From: Oligoflexales bacterium
GTDB taxonomy: Bacteria > Bdellovibrionota_B > Oligoflexia > Oligoflexales > JALZUQ01
Length of the DNA stretch: 64,000 nucleotides
Direction of reading: 5' to 3'
Assembly: GCA_023301465.1 (NCBI GenBank)
Contig: JALZUQ010000048.1
Location: 1-64,000 of the forward strand
Below, piece after piece: positions 17,076-26,808 of the stretch. The notes beneath the pieces were generated by a model. The model saw nothing but the letters and a program-made list of their open reading frames with translations. It was not told the origin of the DNA and searched no databases. A program made the translations under genes and the position numbers. Positions within the stretch are counted from its first letter, which is position 1, and the number at the start of each line of letters is the position of its first letter.

Positions 17076-19508
17076 ATGAAATTATATTGGTGTTTGCTGT
17101 TCTTGTGTATTGGGTGTTCTGGAAAGACTTCATCTTCCAAAAACCCAGGCTCAAATAATATTGAAAAAGAACCTGAGTCATCGGACGTTTATGAGAAGAT
17201 TGATTCTTTATTGAAGCCTCCAACCTTAGCTCTTGACCCTAGATCAATAGACTTGACGCAAATTAAAAATAAAATGAGTGAGTTAGAGTGTGAAGCCGAT
17301 GTAGGTGAATTGATTGAAAGTAAATATATTGGCGATGAAAAAGTGGATACCTCCCAAGCTGGTCACTCACATCGAGGTGGTGTTTTTGATATTGGACCAA
17401 GAAACCAGGCTACACTTTGGAAGCAAACTTATCAGTCTTTTATCCAATCTCCGGTATGCACTAGAGAAGCAAATAATTTTTTGTCGCAAGGTATGAACCA
17501 ACTTCATGGGTTTCTTCATTATGAAGCTGAGCGTTCATTTCGAACTGCCTTTATAAAAGATCAAAACTGTATAGATGCTCTTGGTTATTTGGCATTGATG
17601 AAAACTATTTGGGTGAGTGATTCTAATGGTGCACTACAGTACTTAAATGAACTAGATAATGAAAGAAAGCAAACTTCTCAAAAAATTTCCGGTTATATTT
17701 ATTTTTTAAGGCAATACTACAGCAAAAAAAATCGTGAAAATAATGTACACAAACAGTGTTACTTACTTTCTATGCAAAGTGCTTTAGTTGTAGATGAAGA
17801 AGATTTAGATCTATATGCAATTTTCTCTGAACAAGTTTGGGAAAAAGGTCAAGCGGAGTTGTTTACAACTTCAAAGTATGATGAAGACTCTGATAACTAT
17901 ATTGTTGATATCAAAAAACAACTAGATCGTTATCTAGAGTATGTATTTACTAAAAATCCCCTTCATCCCTCTCATCATTACCGCATTCACCTTTGGGACG
18001 GTACGCCCCATCAATTTGCTTTAAAATCGGCTGATACAGTTGGTTTTAGTTTTCCGCAAGTGGCACACCTGTGGCACATGGCAAGTCATACTTACACAGC
18101 AAGTGGCGATTTATTTGATGCGTGGTGGTCGCAAGAAATGGCTGCAAGAACAGATCATAAATATATGCAAAATACGGGAGTGCTACCTTCCCATCTTCAC
18201 AATCATTATCATAATAATGAATGGCTAACGAGAACGATGTCTCGTCTAGGTATGGAAACACAAGCACTATCAGTTGCTACTAATCTTCTGCAAGTACCTC
18301 AGAATTTTATGGACCAAGATGATGGTGAAAATCGTTATGACAACAAGTATTCTCATATTTCATATGGAAGTGAGCGATTATCAGAGACTCTTATTAAGTA
18401 TGGGAAGTACCAAGCTTTAATTGATGCTTACGATTCTGGTTTGATCCAATGTAAAAAATTAACCGGTTTAAATCATCTCCATTGTTTGGCGTATACATTC
18501 TACGCCTTCCTTGAGTTAGAAGATGAAAATAATGCAAAACGAATGCTCCAAAAAATTTCTGATTACAACAAAAAAAATCAAGATGACGACTCAATAGATT
18601 CCTACCTTTCTATTGAAAACTGGATGAAAGCAATTTATATAAATGATTTTGAAGTAGCTGTTGAAAATAACTTTTTAGCTCCTTTGGTCCTAGAAAGATT
18701 AGAAAAGTCAAAGAAAAGTAAGCTTGGTAAGAAATACTCGAGTCAACTTACTGAGGATATAAAGGATTATGATTTCATCACATGGTTTGCAGCTATGAAA
18801 CTATTTATCTCTTTTGATGAGTTATCTTCTGCAAAGATTCTTCATGATCAAATTCAATTTCGATCACAAAACATGGATCTTGAAAGCCAGAAGGTGAAAG
18901 AATTTTATAAGATTTCTCGAAAAGTATTTAAGGAAGACTTGACCCCTGTAAAGTTTCAGTTAAGAGCGACCCCTCACGAAAGGCCTAACTTAAGAGAAAG
19001 TGGTCCGCTTTTATGGCAACCAAACCAAGCTAAAGATATTGTAACCAATGATTATCTAGGTAACTCTTTTCAGTTAAAAAGTTATGTAGAAAAATCAGAA
19101 AAACCTGTGTTGTTGGTTTTGTCTTTAACAGATGGCTGCATCTACTGTAGAAGCCAACTTTTAGAAGTGCTGAAAAACTATGAAGTATTTAGTAAGAGTT
19201 TTGAGATTGTGGTAGTTAGTCTTGATTCTACAGAGACCATAAAAGGTTTGATGAAGCAGTATGAAGGTAAGTTTGGAGTAAAGAATCCTTTTGTATTTAT
19301 TTCTGATGATTCTGAAAACTCAAAAATATATCGAGATTTTAGGTCTTACGATGATTTTGATCAAGTGCCCATGCATGGTACTTTCATTATAGATTCGTCA
19401 ATGAAAATTCTTTGGGAAAATATTAGTTATACTGCTTTCACGAAAATGATTGAGTTACCGGAAGAAGCAAGCAGATTGATGAACCCTATTTTACATAGTT
19501 ATTTATAG
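17076..19508 (+). CDS. lipoprotein with TPR-like repeats and C-terminal redoxin domain
   Basis: A protein of 810 residues. The signal peptide ends FLCIGC, a canonical lipobox. The central part has TPR-like helices (FLHYEAERSFRTAF...) and the His-rich segment HMASHTYTASGDLFDA...PSHLHNHYHNN, reminiscent of the TTC38-type repeat family. The last 160 residues form a thioredoxin/AhpC-like fold with a CIYC active-site pair and a GTFIID strand. ATG 17076 has AGGAG at good spacing; the track start at 17016 does not. It likely sits on the outer or inner membrane facing the periplasm. Substrate unknown. Confidence 0.7.
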   Translation: MKLYWCLLFLCIGCSGKTSSSKNPGSNNIEKEPESSDVYEKIDSLLKPPTLALDPRSIDLTQIKNKMSELECEADVGELIESKYIGDEKVDTSQAGHSHRGGVFDIGPRNQATLWKQTYQSFIQSPVCTREANNFLSQGMNQLHGFLHYEAERSFRTAFIKDQNCIDALGYLALMKTIWVSDSNGALQYLNELDNERKQTSQKISGYIYFLRQYYSKKNRENNVHKQCYLLSMQSALVVDEEDLDLYAIFSEQVWEKGQAELFTTSKYDEDSDNYIVDIKKQLDRYLEYVFTKNPLHPSHHYRIHLWDGTPHQFALKSADTVGFSFPQVAHLWHMASHTYTASGDLFDAWWSQEMAARTDHKYMQNTGVLPSHLHNHYHNNEWLTRTMSRLGMETQALSVATNLLQVPQNFMDQDDGENRYDNKYSHISYGSERLSETLIKYGKYQALIDAYDSGLIQCKKLTGLNHLHCLAYTFYAFLELEDENNAKRMLQKISDYNKKNQDDDSIDSYLSIENWMKAIYINDFEVAVENNFLAPLVLERLEKSKKSKLGKKYSSQLTEDIKDYDFITWFAAMKLFISFDELSSAKILHDQIQFRSQNMDLESQKVKEFYKISRKVFKEDLTPVKFQLRATPHERPNLRESGPLLWQPNQAKDIVTNDYLGNSFQLKSYVEKSEKPVLLVLSLTDGCIYCRSQLLEVLKNYEVFSKSFEIVVVSLDSTETIKGLMKQYEGKFGVKNPFVFISDDSENSKIYRDFRSYDDFDQVPMHGTFIIDSSMKILWENISYTAFTKMIELPEEASRLMNPILHSYL

Positions 19509-19775
19509 TTGAGGGACCACCTTAGGTTTCTGACATTTTTTATTTTATTTATTTAGTTATGTCTGTTCCAGTAAGATGTGTTCTCACAGGATTCTTTTTA
19601 ATTTTTGAGCAGTGAGACCAAAGTTTAATTCTCAATATTTTCAAGTGCTTGCATCTTTAATGTGAGTTAGGTTTTGCTGTTTTAGCGTGGTAGGATATTA
19701 GATATTCATCAATATCGGTCTTTACGGAAATGCATTTAAGCTTCAAAAGACACAAAAAATAAGGTTAGACGAAAA

Positions 19776-21212
19776 GTGGTGTGTTCCAACGTTAATTTTA
19801 AAATATTATGGTTCTTTTTAGGTTTTTTTACCTTGGTTTTTTCAGTCAATAGTCTTGCCTCTTTTGGAAAGTGTCGTAAAGCTTTTAGAAAGCATCCTGG
19901 TCGAGCAGCAGTCAAACAAGGTCTTGCGGAGATGACTAGAAACATTACCGTAAATCAACATAAATCGACATTAATTTTTAGTGATGTCTTTCAGCAAATC
20001 GATAAAATATATCATCTTGAAGCAGATAGACCATTATTCAGTGAAGTTATTCGGCATTTAAATATGATTCCAAATGATGAAATTGCAAATATTGACTCAT
20101 TTTTACTTTCAGATTTTTTTAGTATGTTAGTTAAAATTCAAAAAAGAGAATTTACGAAAAAGAAGTCAACTATTCATGATTCTTTTATGGATTGGATTCA
20201 AAAAGTTGTTAATTTGAGAGAAGAAATTCAACCGTCATCTCAAAAAATGATAGCAGCTATTGTAGGCTTTTATTTTAAAAATCCTTCCCGTGCAATCCCA
20301 AGGTTTTTCCTCATATTTGATATTTTAAATTCACCGTTCAAAATCTTGGTTCATGAAGTCAGGCATATGTTGGAAACCTTAATTGCTAAAGACCTTCAAA
20401 CTCTATATAGACATCAGAAATCTACTAGTCTAATACACACGTTATTTCAAATCTATCATAAGTCCACTAATCCTTTAACCAAAGGGTTAGCAGCTTCTAT
20501 GATTTACCCTTTTAAAGGTAAAAAAGCTGCAATGTATATTGCTCAAGTGAACTTTGCTTACCTAGCTGCCGAGCAAGATAGAGACCTTAAGTTTTTTTTA
20601 GATCAAAAAATCAGACCCTATTTGAATGGTTCCTATGAAAAAAAGATTTTAAGTTTTATTCATGAAAGCAAGTTGTGGGCTAATATGGATCTTAGCGAGA
20701 GTTTTGGGTCCATTGAAAAAGAAGAATCCGTTGCAATACATCAATCTTTCAAAAAAGCTGGTTTGCAAGCAATGGAACGTAGTGAAAGCATCTCTATGAG
20801 AAAAGTCATTTTATATGAACTTGAAATGGGGCGTTTCCCTATAGATGTCTCGGCGAGAAAAGAGGTAGGGTATGATATTCTTTCGGTGGATTTTGAAAAT
20901 AACTATTTGAGAAAAATTGAAGTTAAGTCACGCCATAGACATGAAAATATTTCCCTTGAAGAAGAAACGATCTCTCTTTCAACAGACGAGATTCAAGCAG
21001 CAACGGATACTTTGAGTGAAAAAAACGTAAGTCATTATATTTATTTTCTAGGGATTCATAACAGCCTTTTAAAAGTAAGACTCGATATGTTTAAAGACGT
21101 AGCGATGGATTATTATGACCAAAGATATATTGTTCAAGGAACTAGAATGGGTAGAAGGGCTGATTATAGTATCGGAGCTTTAATGGGTTTCAAGCAAAAG
21201 ATAAATGACTGA
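19776..21212 (+). CDS. exported protein with HExxH motif and C-terminal DUF3883-like nuclease domain
   Basis: 478 residues. A hydrophobic N-terminal segment (about residues 9-28) looks like a signal peptide or anchor. HEVRH at 193-197 is a metallopeptidase-like zinc motif, with Glu in AYLAAEQDRD near 266 as a possible third ligand. The C-terminal part from about 346 (ELEMGRFPIDVS...GYDILSV...KIEVKSR) matches the pattern of DUF3883, a PD-(D/E)xK fold, with D367 and E382-V-K384. The start, GTG 19776, has only a weak upstream site. I know no family with this architecture, so function is not assigned. Confidence 0.55.
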   Translation: MVCSNVNFKILWFFLGFFTLVFSVNSLASFGKCRKAFRKHPGRAAVKQGLAEMTRNITVNQHKSTLIFSDVFQQIDKIYHLEADRPLFSEVIRHLNMIPNDEIANIDSFLLSDFFSMLVKIQKREFTKKKSTIHDSFMDWIQKVVNLREEIQPSSQKMIAAIVGFYFKNPSRAIPRFFLIFDILNSPFKILVHEVRHMLETLIAKDLQTLYRHQKSTSLIHTLFQIYHKSTNPLTKGLAASMIYPFKGKKAAMYIAQVNFAYLAAEQDRDLKFFLDQKIRPYLNGSYEKKILSFIHESKLWANMDLSESFGSIEKEESVAIHQSFKKAGLQAMERSESISMRKVILYELEMGRFPIDVSARKEVGYDILSVDFENNYLRKIEVKSRHRHENISLEEETISLSTDEIQAATDTLSEKNVSHYIYFLGIHNSLLKVRLDMFKDVAMDYYDQRYIVQGTRMGRRADYSIGALMGFKQKIND

Positions 21213-21315
21213 CGACAAAAACGAATCTCTATACGGCAATAAATTCAATGTGTACTACATTGCGGTAGTTTACAAAGAAAAAGTACATCATTTAAAACAA
21301 TGTCAGATCTTATAA
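21205..21315 (+). CDS. possible 36-residue small protein
   Basis: An ATG overlapping the stop of the upstream gene (ATGACTGA) opens a 36-codon frame ending at TAA 21315, twenty bases before the DUF493 gene. The sequence is polar with a short hydrophobic stretch (NVYYIAVVYK). The ribosome-binding sequence is weak (AAAAG). It could be a real coupled small gene or chance. Confidence 0.25.
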   Translation: MTDDKNESLYGNKFNVYYIAVVYKEKVHHLKQCQIL

Positions 21316-21334
21316 AAAGAAAAAGGATAGATAG

Positions 21335-21613
21335 GTGGATAAAACTTCAAAACTAAGTGAATCCCTACTTCAGTTCCAAGAAACCCTTGATAAAACTACA
21401 AGCTGGCCTTGTGAATACACTTTTAAATTCATTGTTCTAGCAGTTCGTGTAGAAGAATTGGTTGAGCAACTTGGCTTTCATGAAATCACAAAACGCCCAT
21501 CTAAAAATGGAAAGTACATAAGCATTTCATCTACTCAAAAAGTTACTAACTCTCATCAGGTAATCGAAGTGTATCGAAAGGCATCGAAAATTAAGGGAGT
21601 CATTACGCTTTAA
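21335..21613 (+). CDS. DUF493 (YbeD-like) family protein
   Basis: A 92-residue protein whose pattern WPCEYTFKFIV...RPSKNGKYISIS...VIEVYRKASKIKGVITL matches the YbeD/DUF493 fold, an ACT-like regulatory domain. It has a GTG start with AAGGA upstream. E. coli YbeD sits beside lipB; no lipoate gene is present here. The role is probably regulatory but unknown. Confidence 0.75.
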   Translation: MDKTSKLSESLLQFQETLDKTTSWPCEYTFKFIVLAVRVEELVEQLGFHEITKRPSKNGKYISISSTQKVTNSHQVIEVYRKASKIKGVITL

Positions 21614-21878
21614 GGGCATAAATAATACCTGGGTAGATGATGATGTAAACTAACGGAGAATAATAGTCCCACTTAAAACCAAAACTTCTTTACAATTTGT
21701 GTGCTCTCAAAAAGGACTATTTTTTGTTTGGCAGTTTTTTTGATTTCAATCGTTGCGGTGGTTCTGCAATTAGACTCATTTTTGATAATCAAGCTCTTTA
21801 GAATTTATACGACAATAACATCTAGATCAATATTTTGGCGTTAAAACGATGTAAGGGTTGTTTTGTAAAGTTCAAAGT

Positions 21879-22742
21879 TTAGAAATTCTGGCGTTTTTTC
21901 CATGTTTTAAGGCAGTTATTCAGGAGCATTGCAATAGTCATGGGGCCAACTCCGCCGGGAACTGGAGTGATCCACGCTGCTTTCTTTTTTACATTTTTAA
22001 AGTCGATATCACCCGTAAGGCCATTTTCTTCGCGGTGAATCCCTACGTCTATGACGATTGCTCCATCTTTAATCCAGTTTTCTTTGACGAGGTTTTTAAC
22101 ACCAGCTGCAGCGACGACAATATCTGCTTGCCTGCACATTGCATCTGGTTCTTTGGTTTTTGATGCGATGCTAATGGTAGTGCAGTTTTGATATTCAAGT
22201 AAGCGAGTCACAGAAGCCCCCACTAATGCACTACGCCCAATGACAGCAGCAACTTTTCCAGCAAATTCAATGCCTGTAGTTTTAATGAGTTCAATGATTC
22301 CCAGTGGAGTGCAAGGGTAGTGGCCTTCATATTGATAACTGAGTGCACCTTGAGAATAAATGGTAAGGCCATCGACATCTTTTTCTGGTGGGATCATTTC
22401 AATGAGTTTTGATTTATTCAAATGGTCTGGAAGAGGTAGTTGCAAAAGAATTCCGTCGATACTTGAGTCTTCGGCAAGAGACCCCATGAGTTCTTCGGCT
22501 TGATCCATGGTGCAGTTAGAGCCAAGTTTTTTTGAAACGCTATCTATACCAACATTTTGACAACTAGAGATCTTATGGCTTACGTAGACTCTACTTGCCG
22601 GGTCATCTCCAATTAACACAACTGCTAACTTTGGAGGTCGAACATCAGGGCTGGTTCGTAACTTACTGATAATTTCTTGTTTAATGCTCTGTTTGATTTT
22701 TTTTGAGAGAGCTCTTCCGTCCAAAATTTTTGCTTCGGTCAT
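21879..22742 (-). CDS. folD: methylenetetrahydrofolate dehydrogenase/cyclohydrolase
   Basis: Bifunctional cytosolic enzyme interconverting methylene-THF, methenyl-THF and 10-formyl-THF. It shows YVSHKISSCQNVGI with the catalytic Lys, QLPLPDHL, PPEKDVDGL, the NADP-binding GRSALVGASV, and PGGVGPMT near the end. The 287-residue length is typical. Its ATG overlaps the stop of the upstream flavoprotein by four bases. It supplies one-carbon units that the purine genes and glyA elsewhere in the window use or make. Confidence 0.97.
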   Translation of the reverse strand: MTEAKILDGRALSKKIKQSIKQEIISKLRTSPDVRPPKLAVVLIGDDPASRVYVSHKISSCQNVGIDSVSKKLGSNCTMDQAEELMGSLAEDSSIDGILLQLPLPDHLNKSKLIEMIPPEKDVDGLTIYSQGALSYQYEGHYPCTPLGIIELIKTTGIEFAGKVAAVIGRSALVGASVTRLLEYQNCTTISIASKTKEPDAMCRQADIVVAAAGVKNLVKENWIKDGAIVIDVGIHREENGLTGDIDFKNVKKKAAWITPVPGGVGPMTIAMLLNNCLKTWKKRQNF

Positions 22743-24022
22743 GTGTGTGCCTTTGAAAGGTTTTCTGAGAACTGATTAAAAGATAAGATACAGTTTTTAT
22801 CTCCATTAAAGGAATCACCATAACTATCACCAATAAAAAAGATGTTGTTTTTCTCTGAGTGCAAGTCAAATTCACCACTAAAAAAAACAGCGTGGTTTGC
22901 TGAGGTTGGCTGAGCCCAAGCTGTTGGGATTAATGCAATATGATCACCTTCCAGTTCACAGTGTTCTTCAACAGCAAGGTTCAGTTTCTTTTTTGCTCTT
23001 TTAAGCCTTCTAACAGCTTTGATCACATTGGGTGCTTGCAAAGATGACTCAAAATCCAAGGTCGCTTGGAAAACAATAGAATGTTCGTTTTCGACAATGG
23101 CTTGGACCTCTTCGGCTGGAATCATGAGGCAATCAAAGGGCACTGTGAAATCTGTATCGTGTCTTTTAATCTTTGTGGTGAGTGTCACCAATGAAGAAGG
23201 TGTTGTTTTTGTTAGAACTTTTAGTAGGCCGGTCTCCCAGTAGTCTTTTTTGAGCCATTGCTGTGCTGACCATGGTGGTTGAGCAACAATAAGGTTTTTG
23301 CAATAAAATTCACCGCTACGACTAATAATATGCCAAGTGTCTTCTTCTTCGTTTTTTGTTGCCATCATAATTTGAGATGATGTCATCAAGTTGAAGTTTT
23401 CGGTTTTACAAAGATCTTCTATAATGTCAGTGATAAAACAATCCCAATCCCCTTGAAGAGACTCAATGGTTTCAATTCTATCTTTGATTACTTGAGTCGT
23501 TGCAGAAAGAAAGTCAGGAATTCCCAGTAATCTTCCGTAATGCTGCATGACGATAACACCGGCACTTTTTTTGCCGGTTTTCCATATTTGTGAAATTGGT
23601 TTTTCTGCGTCATCAGATTCTAAAATGTTTTCATTAAACTCGTTCCAGTTTTTTGCAGCGGCTGCACCCCCAAGAGAACGAAAGCCTTTGTTTGTAATAG
23701 GGGCTTCATCTATTTCTGTGATGCGGTTTGCAGCAAGTAATGCTATCTTTGGTGCTTTTGATGTAAAGTTTACTTTGGCTGTTGAGTCCTTATGAGATTC
23801 TACTGTTTGTAGTAAAAGTTCTTTGAGTTCTGGGTGAAGTTTATGGAGTCCAAAACCGTGGGAATGAAGTTGATCTGAGACTCTTAGTCTGCCACCAACC
23901 CTTGGCTCTTTTTCAAGCATGAGAATTTTGGCGTCAGGTTTTTCTTGAATTAGCCTTAAAGCACATAAAGTGCCAGAAATTCCAGCACCTGCGATTAAAT
24001 AGTCCCATTTAAAGTCAGTCAA
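22739..24022 (-). CDS. FAD-dependent amine oxidase-like flavoprotein
   Basis: 427 residues. The N-terminal Rossmann motif LIAGAGISGTLCALRLIQ is followed by the FAD signature EKEPRVGGRLR. The C-terminal part holds the second FAD-binding segment (FIGDSYGD). This is the NAD(P)-binding/amine oxidoreductase superfamily. It is coupled to folD by an ATGA overlap. The substrate cannot be told from sequence. Confidence 0.8.
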   Translation of the reverse strand: MTDFKWDYLIAGAGISGTLCALRLIQEKPDAKILMLEKEPRVGGRLRVSDQLHSHGFGLHKLHPELKELLLQTVESHKDSTAKVNFTSKAPKIALLAANRITEIDEAPITNKGFRSLGGAAAAKNWNEFNENILESDDAEKPISQIWKTGKKSAGVIVMQHYGRLLGIPDFLSATTQVIKDRIETIESLQGDWDCFITDIIEDLCKTENFNLMTSSQIMMATKNEEEDTWHIISRSGEFYCKNLIVAQPPWSAQQWLKKDYWETGLLKVLTKTTPSSLVTLTTKIKRHDTDFTVPFDCLMIPAEEVQAIVENEHSIVFQATLDFESSLQAPNVIKAVRRLKRAKKKLNLAVEEHCELEGDHIALIPTAWAQPTSANHAVFFSGEFDLHSEKNNIFFIGDSYGDSFNGDKNCILSFNQFSENLSKAHT

Positions 24023-24102
24023 TGCAGTTATTCCTTGTTGTTGAACACGTAAATCTTATACTTTTAACCAGTTGTAAACAATGACAAAAGGTTGGCTATA
24101 CA

Positions 24103-25011
24103 TTGGCACTTTATCTTCAAGCAGACAAAATTTCTAAGTCTTTTGGCGACTTTAAAGCCGTAGACGAAGTTAGTATACAAATTGAGCCGGGTAATTGCTT
24201 TGCCCTTCTAGGGCCAAATGGGGCAGGTAAGACAACCACTATTGATATGTTGATAGGGCTACAAAAACCTGACCAAGGGCAGGTACAGGTGTTTGGCAAG
24301 TCTTTTCAAAATGCCAAATCCAGTATTTACTCAGAAATTGGTATCGTTTTACAACAGACGAACCTCTATAAAAAGTTTACGGTTCATGAAACCTTATCTT
24401 TATTTGCAAGCTTTTATGAAAACAGCGAATCCCCAAACGATTTAATTGAGCTCCTACAATTAAAAAGCAAAACCAATGAACGCATAGAAAAACTTTCAGG
24501 CGGAATGAAACAACGTCTTCATCTTGCATGTGCTTTGATTCACAAACCAAAGCTATTGTTTTTGGATGAGCCTACAACGGGTCTTGACCCGCAGTCTAGG
24601 CAGCTTCTGTGGTCTTTGATCGAAGGCTTAAAAAAAGAACGAGGTTGTGGAATCTTACTTACTACTCACTACATGGAAGAGGCAGAGCACCTTGCTGATT
24701 TAGTTGGAATCATTGATCACGGAAAAATCATTGAGAAGGGTTCTCCCCATGAGCTTATTCAAAAACTTGCTTTCAAAAACTCAATGATTGTTGAAGTAGA
24801 AAATGATTTTGATCAAAGTATCTTAAACGCAAAAGGTTTCGAAACTAACTTTAAAGGTTTGCTCGAAAAACGATTTGATCAGTTCGACGATCAAATTTCA
24901 TCTGACTTATCAAAAGTTTCTGAAATGACTGGCATCAAAAATATTTCTTTTAGACAAAGTAATTTAGAAGATGTCTTCATCAAACACACTGGTAGAGGTA
25001 TTCGTGATTAA
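24103..25011 (+). CDS. ABC transporter ATP-binding protein (ABC-2 exporter type)
   Basis: Full nucleotide-binding domain: Walker A GPNGAGKTTT, Q-loop LQQTNLYKKFTVHE, signature LSGGMKQRL, Walker B LLFLDEPTTGLD and switch TTHYMEEAEH. A C-terminal extension of about 90 residues is typical of NodI/CcmA-like drug or polysaccharide exporters. The start is TTG 24103 with AAAAGG eleven bases upstream, so it is somewhat uncertain. The permease overlaps its 3' end. Confidence 0.93.
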   Translation: MALYLQADKISKSFGDFKAVDEVSIQIEPGNCFALLGPNGAGKTTTIDMLIGLQKPDQGQVQVFGKSFQNAKSSIYSEIGIVLQQTNLYKKFTVHETLSLFASFYENSESPNDLIELLQLKSKTNERIEKLSGGMKQRLHLACALIHKPKLLFLDEPTTGLDPQSRQLLWSLIEGLKKERGCGILLTTHYMEEAEHLADLVGIIDHGKIIEKGSPHELIQKLAFKNSMIVEVENDFDQSILNAKGFETNFKGLLEKRFDQFDDQISSDLSKVSEMTGIKNISFRQSNLEDVFIKHTGRGIRD

Positions 25012-26038
25012 TTTCAAACAACTAAAACAAATGGTCATCAGTCGTTGGTTGGAATTTCGTAGAGAACCAAGTGCCATCTTTTTTGTCGGATTTATGCCAG
25101 TGCTTTGGATGGTGGGGCTAGGGTTAGCCTTTTCAAACCCTAGGCCTGAGCAGTACCGTGTAGGGGTTATTGAATCTACGGATCAAGTAATTAGTTCTAA
25201 GATTCAAAACCCTCAAGTCAAATGGTTACCAATGGGCTTAGATGGAATCATTGAATCTCTTAAGCGAGATAAGATTGATATTGCATTATCGTATTCAGGC
25301 ACTAGTGTTTCAAAGTACTACCTTGATGAAAAGTCTCCAGTGGCAGGGCGTGCTAAAATGTTTGTGAGTGAGCTCATCGAAAAGTATCGCGGTCAAAAAA
25401 ACATGTTTCCGACCATTACGCAAAACATCACCGCTAAGGGGGCGAGGTATATTGATTTCTTGATTCCCGGTTTACTAGCGTTATCTGTGATGACCTCAAG
25501 TTTATTTGGTACCGGAATGACTCTTGTTTCTAATAGGCGAGATAACTTATTAAAACGTTATATTGTGACCCCAATGTTACAATCACACTTTATATTATCG
25601 CATGTCGTTGGTAGATTGATGGTGCTGGCTTTTGAGTTTGTTATCATCATGCTTGCTGGAGCTATCATATTTCAGTTTGGAAGTTTCTCACAGATCATAC
25701 CTTTGTTTTTAATGAGTTGTGCTGGAGCTGCTTGTTTTACAACATTAGCTCTTTTGATTGGTTCTCGAACTAAGAACGTTGCTGCTATGGGTGGAATGAT
25801 TAATCTCACGATGTTTCCAATGATGATGCTGTCAGGAGTTTTCTTTTCTACTAAGAACCTCCCAGGCTATCTAAAGGCTGTTGTGGATTGGCTACCGTTG
25901 ACATTTTTATGTGACGGATTAAGAAATGTTTCTCACATCGGAGCTTCTTTGACAGAAGCCTTGCCTCAAATAGGCTTCTTATTATTGTTTGCAGTTCTTT
26001 TTGGTGTCTTGGCTCGTCTAAGATTTAAGTGGTATTAA
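25004..26038 (+). CDS. ABC-2 type transporter permease
   Basis: 344-residue inner-membrane permease partner of the preceding ATPase. One N-terminal helix precedes a periplasmic domain of about 120 residues, and five helices follow in the C-terminal half, the ABC-2 membrane layout. I use GTG 25004, which overlaps the ATPase stop by eight bases and has AGAGG before it; the track start 24971 lies inside the ATPase gene. Substrate unknown. Confidence 0.9.
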   Translation: MINFKQLKQMVISRWLEFRREPSAIFFVGFMPVLWMVGLGLAFSNPRPEQYRVGVIESTDQVISSKIQNPQVKWLPMGLDGIIESLKRDKIDIALSYSGTSVSKYYLDEKSPVAGRAKMFVSELIEKYRGQKNMFPTITQNITAKGARYIDFLIPGLLALSVMTSSLFGTGMTLVSNRRDNLLKRYIVTPMLQSHFILSHVVGRLMVLAFEFVIIMLAGAIIFQFGSFSQIIPLFLMSCAGAACFTTLALLIGSRTKNVAAMGGMINLTMFPMMMLSGVFFSTKNLPGYLKAVVDWLPLTFLCDGLRNVSHIGASLTEALPQIGFLLLFAVLFGVLARLRFKWY

Positions 26039-26182
26039 CGTCTTAAACTTTGTCTGATGTTTCTCCACTGTCAAGGTGTTAGACATTACAGGTAGTTATA
26101 AGTGTTTGAAATTACTGTCCTTATGTTTGGTTCTTGTTTTGCATTATGTAACGTACGAATCAAAAAAAGGTAGGTATGCAGC

Positions 26183-26755
26183 ATGCAAAATTTTTCGCAG
26201 CAAACCATCGGTGGTCTTACGATTAGTGCAGATGGGCTAGAGAATAATCGCTACAAAGTGAAAGTCAGCACAAAAAATGAGTTATGTGCAGTTGTTTGCG
26301 TTCAAATCTTAGAGGAAAGTGATTTTGACGAAGATAATTCACTATCTAGACATTTCGGTAATCCTTTGATGTATCAAATCACTCATCAAATCGTAAATAT
26401 CGAAAGTATAAAAATTGATAAAAAATATGAAAAGAAAACAGTTAAATATCAGTATAAAAAAGTAAACTTTCGTGGTTTGATTTATGCCTTAATGGTTGAT
26501 TATTTTGTTAATGAAGGCATGCAGATGTTTCTTGCTGACGCTTGTAACTATATTGATGCATATTCAATTTCTAGTTCTGGCTTTAAAATTATAGATAGAC
26601 CTCAAACAAACTCAGAGCCTTCAAGGACATTTATGAACTTTGGATTTGTAGCAAATAATAAAATGGCAAACTTATATTTTTCTGCTTTACAACAAAATAT
26701 TTTAGACGGTAACGATGTGCGTAACTTTTTAAATAAACACCTTGTTGCAGCCTGA
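26183..26755 (+). CDS. hypothetical cytosolic protein
   Basis: 190 residues without a signal peptide or membrane helix. The sequence has a mixed alpha/beta look with the segment VNFRGLIYALMVDYFVNEGMQMFLADA, which could belong to a GNAT-like acyltransferase fold, but no acetyl-CoA loop is clear. It is preceded by AGG and followed by a strong terminator. Not recognised. Confidence 0.5.
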   Translation: MQNFSQQTIGGLTISADGLENNRYKVKVSTKNELCAVVCVQILEESDFDEDNSLSRHFGNPLMYQITHQIVNIESIKIDKKYEKKTVKYQYKKVNFRGLIYALMVDYFVNEGMQMFLADACNYIDAYSISSSGFKIIDRPQTNSEPSRTFMNFGFVANNKMANLYFSALQQNILDGNDVRNFLNKHLVAA

Positions 26756-26786
26756 TTTTTCTTTTAAAACCTCTTTCGACCTATTT

Positions 26787-26808
26787 AAAGCCCCTTTCAA
26801 GGGGCTTT
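26787..26808. terminator. bidirectional terminator
   Basis: Perfect eight-base-pair stem AAAGCCCC / GGGGCTTT with loop TTTCAA, and T-rich sequence on the right side. It lies between convergent genes and overlaps the 3' end of the minus-strand oxygenase. Confidence 0.75.
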
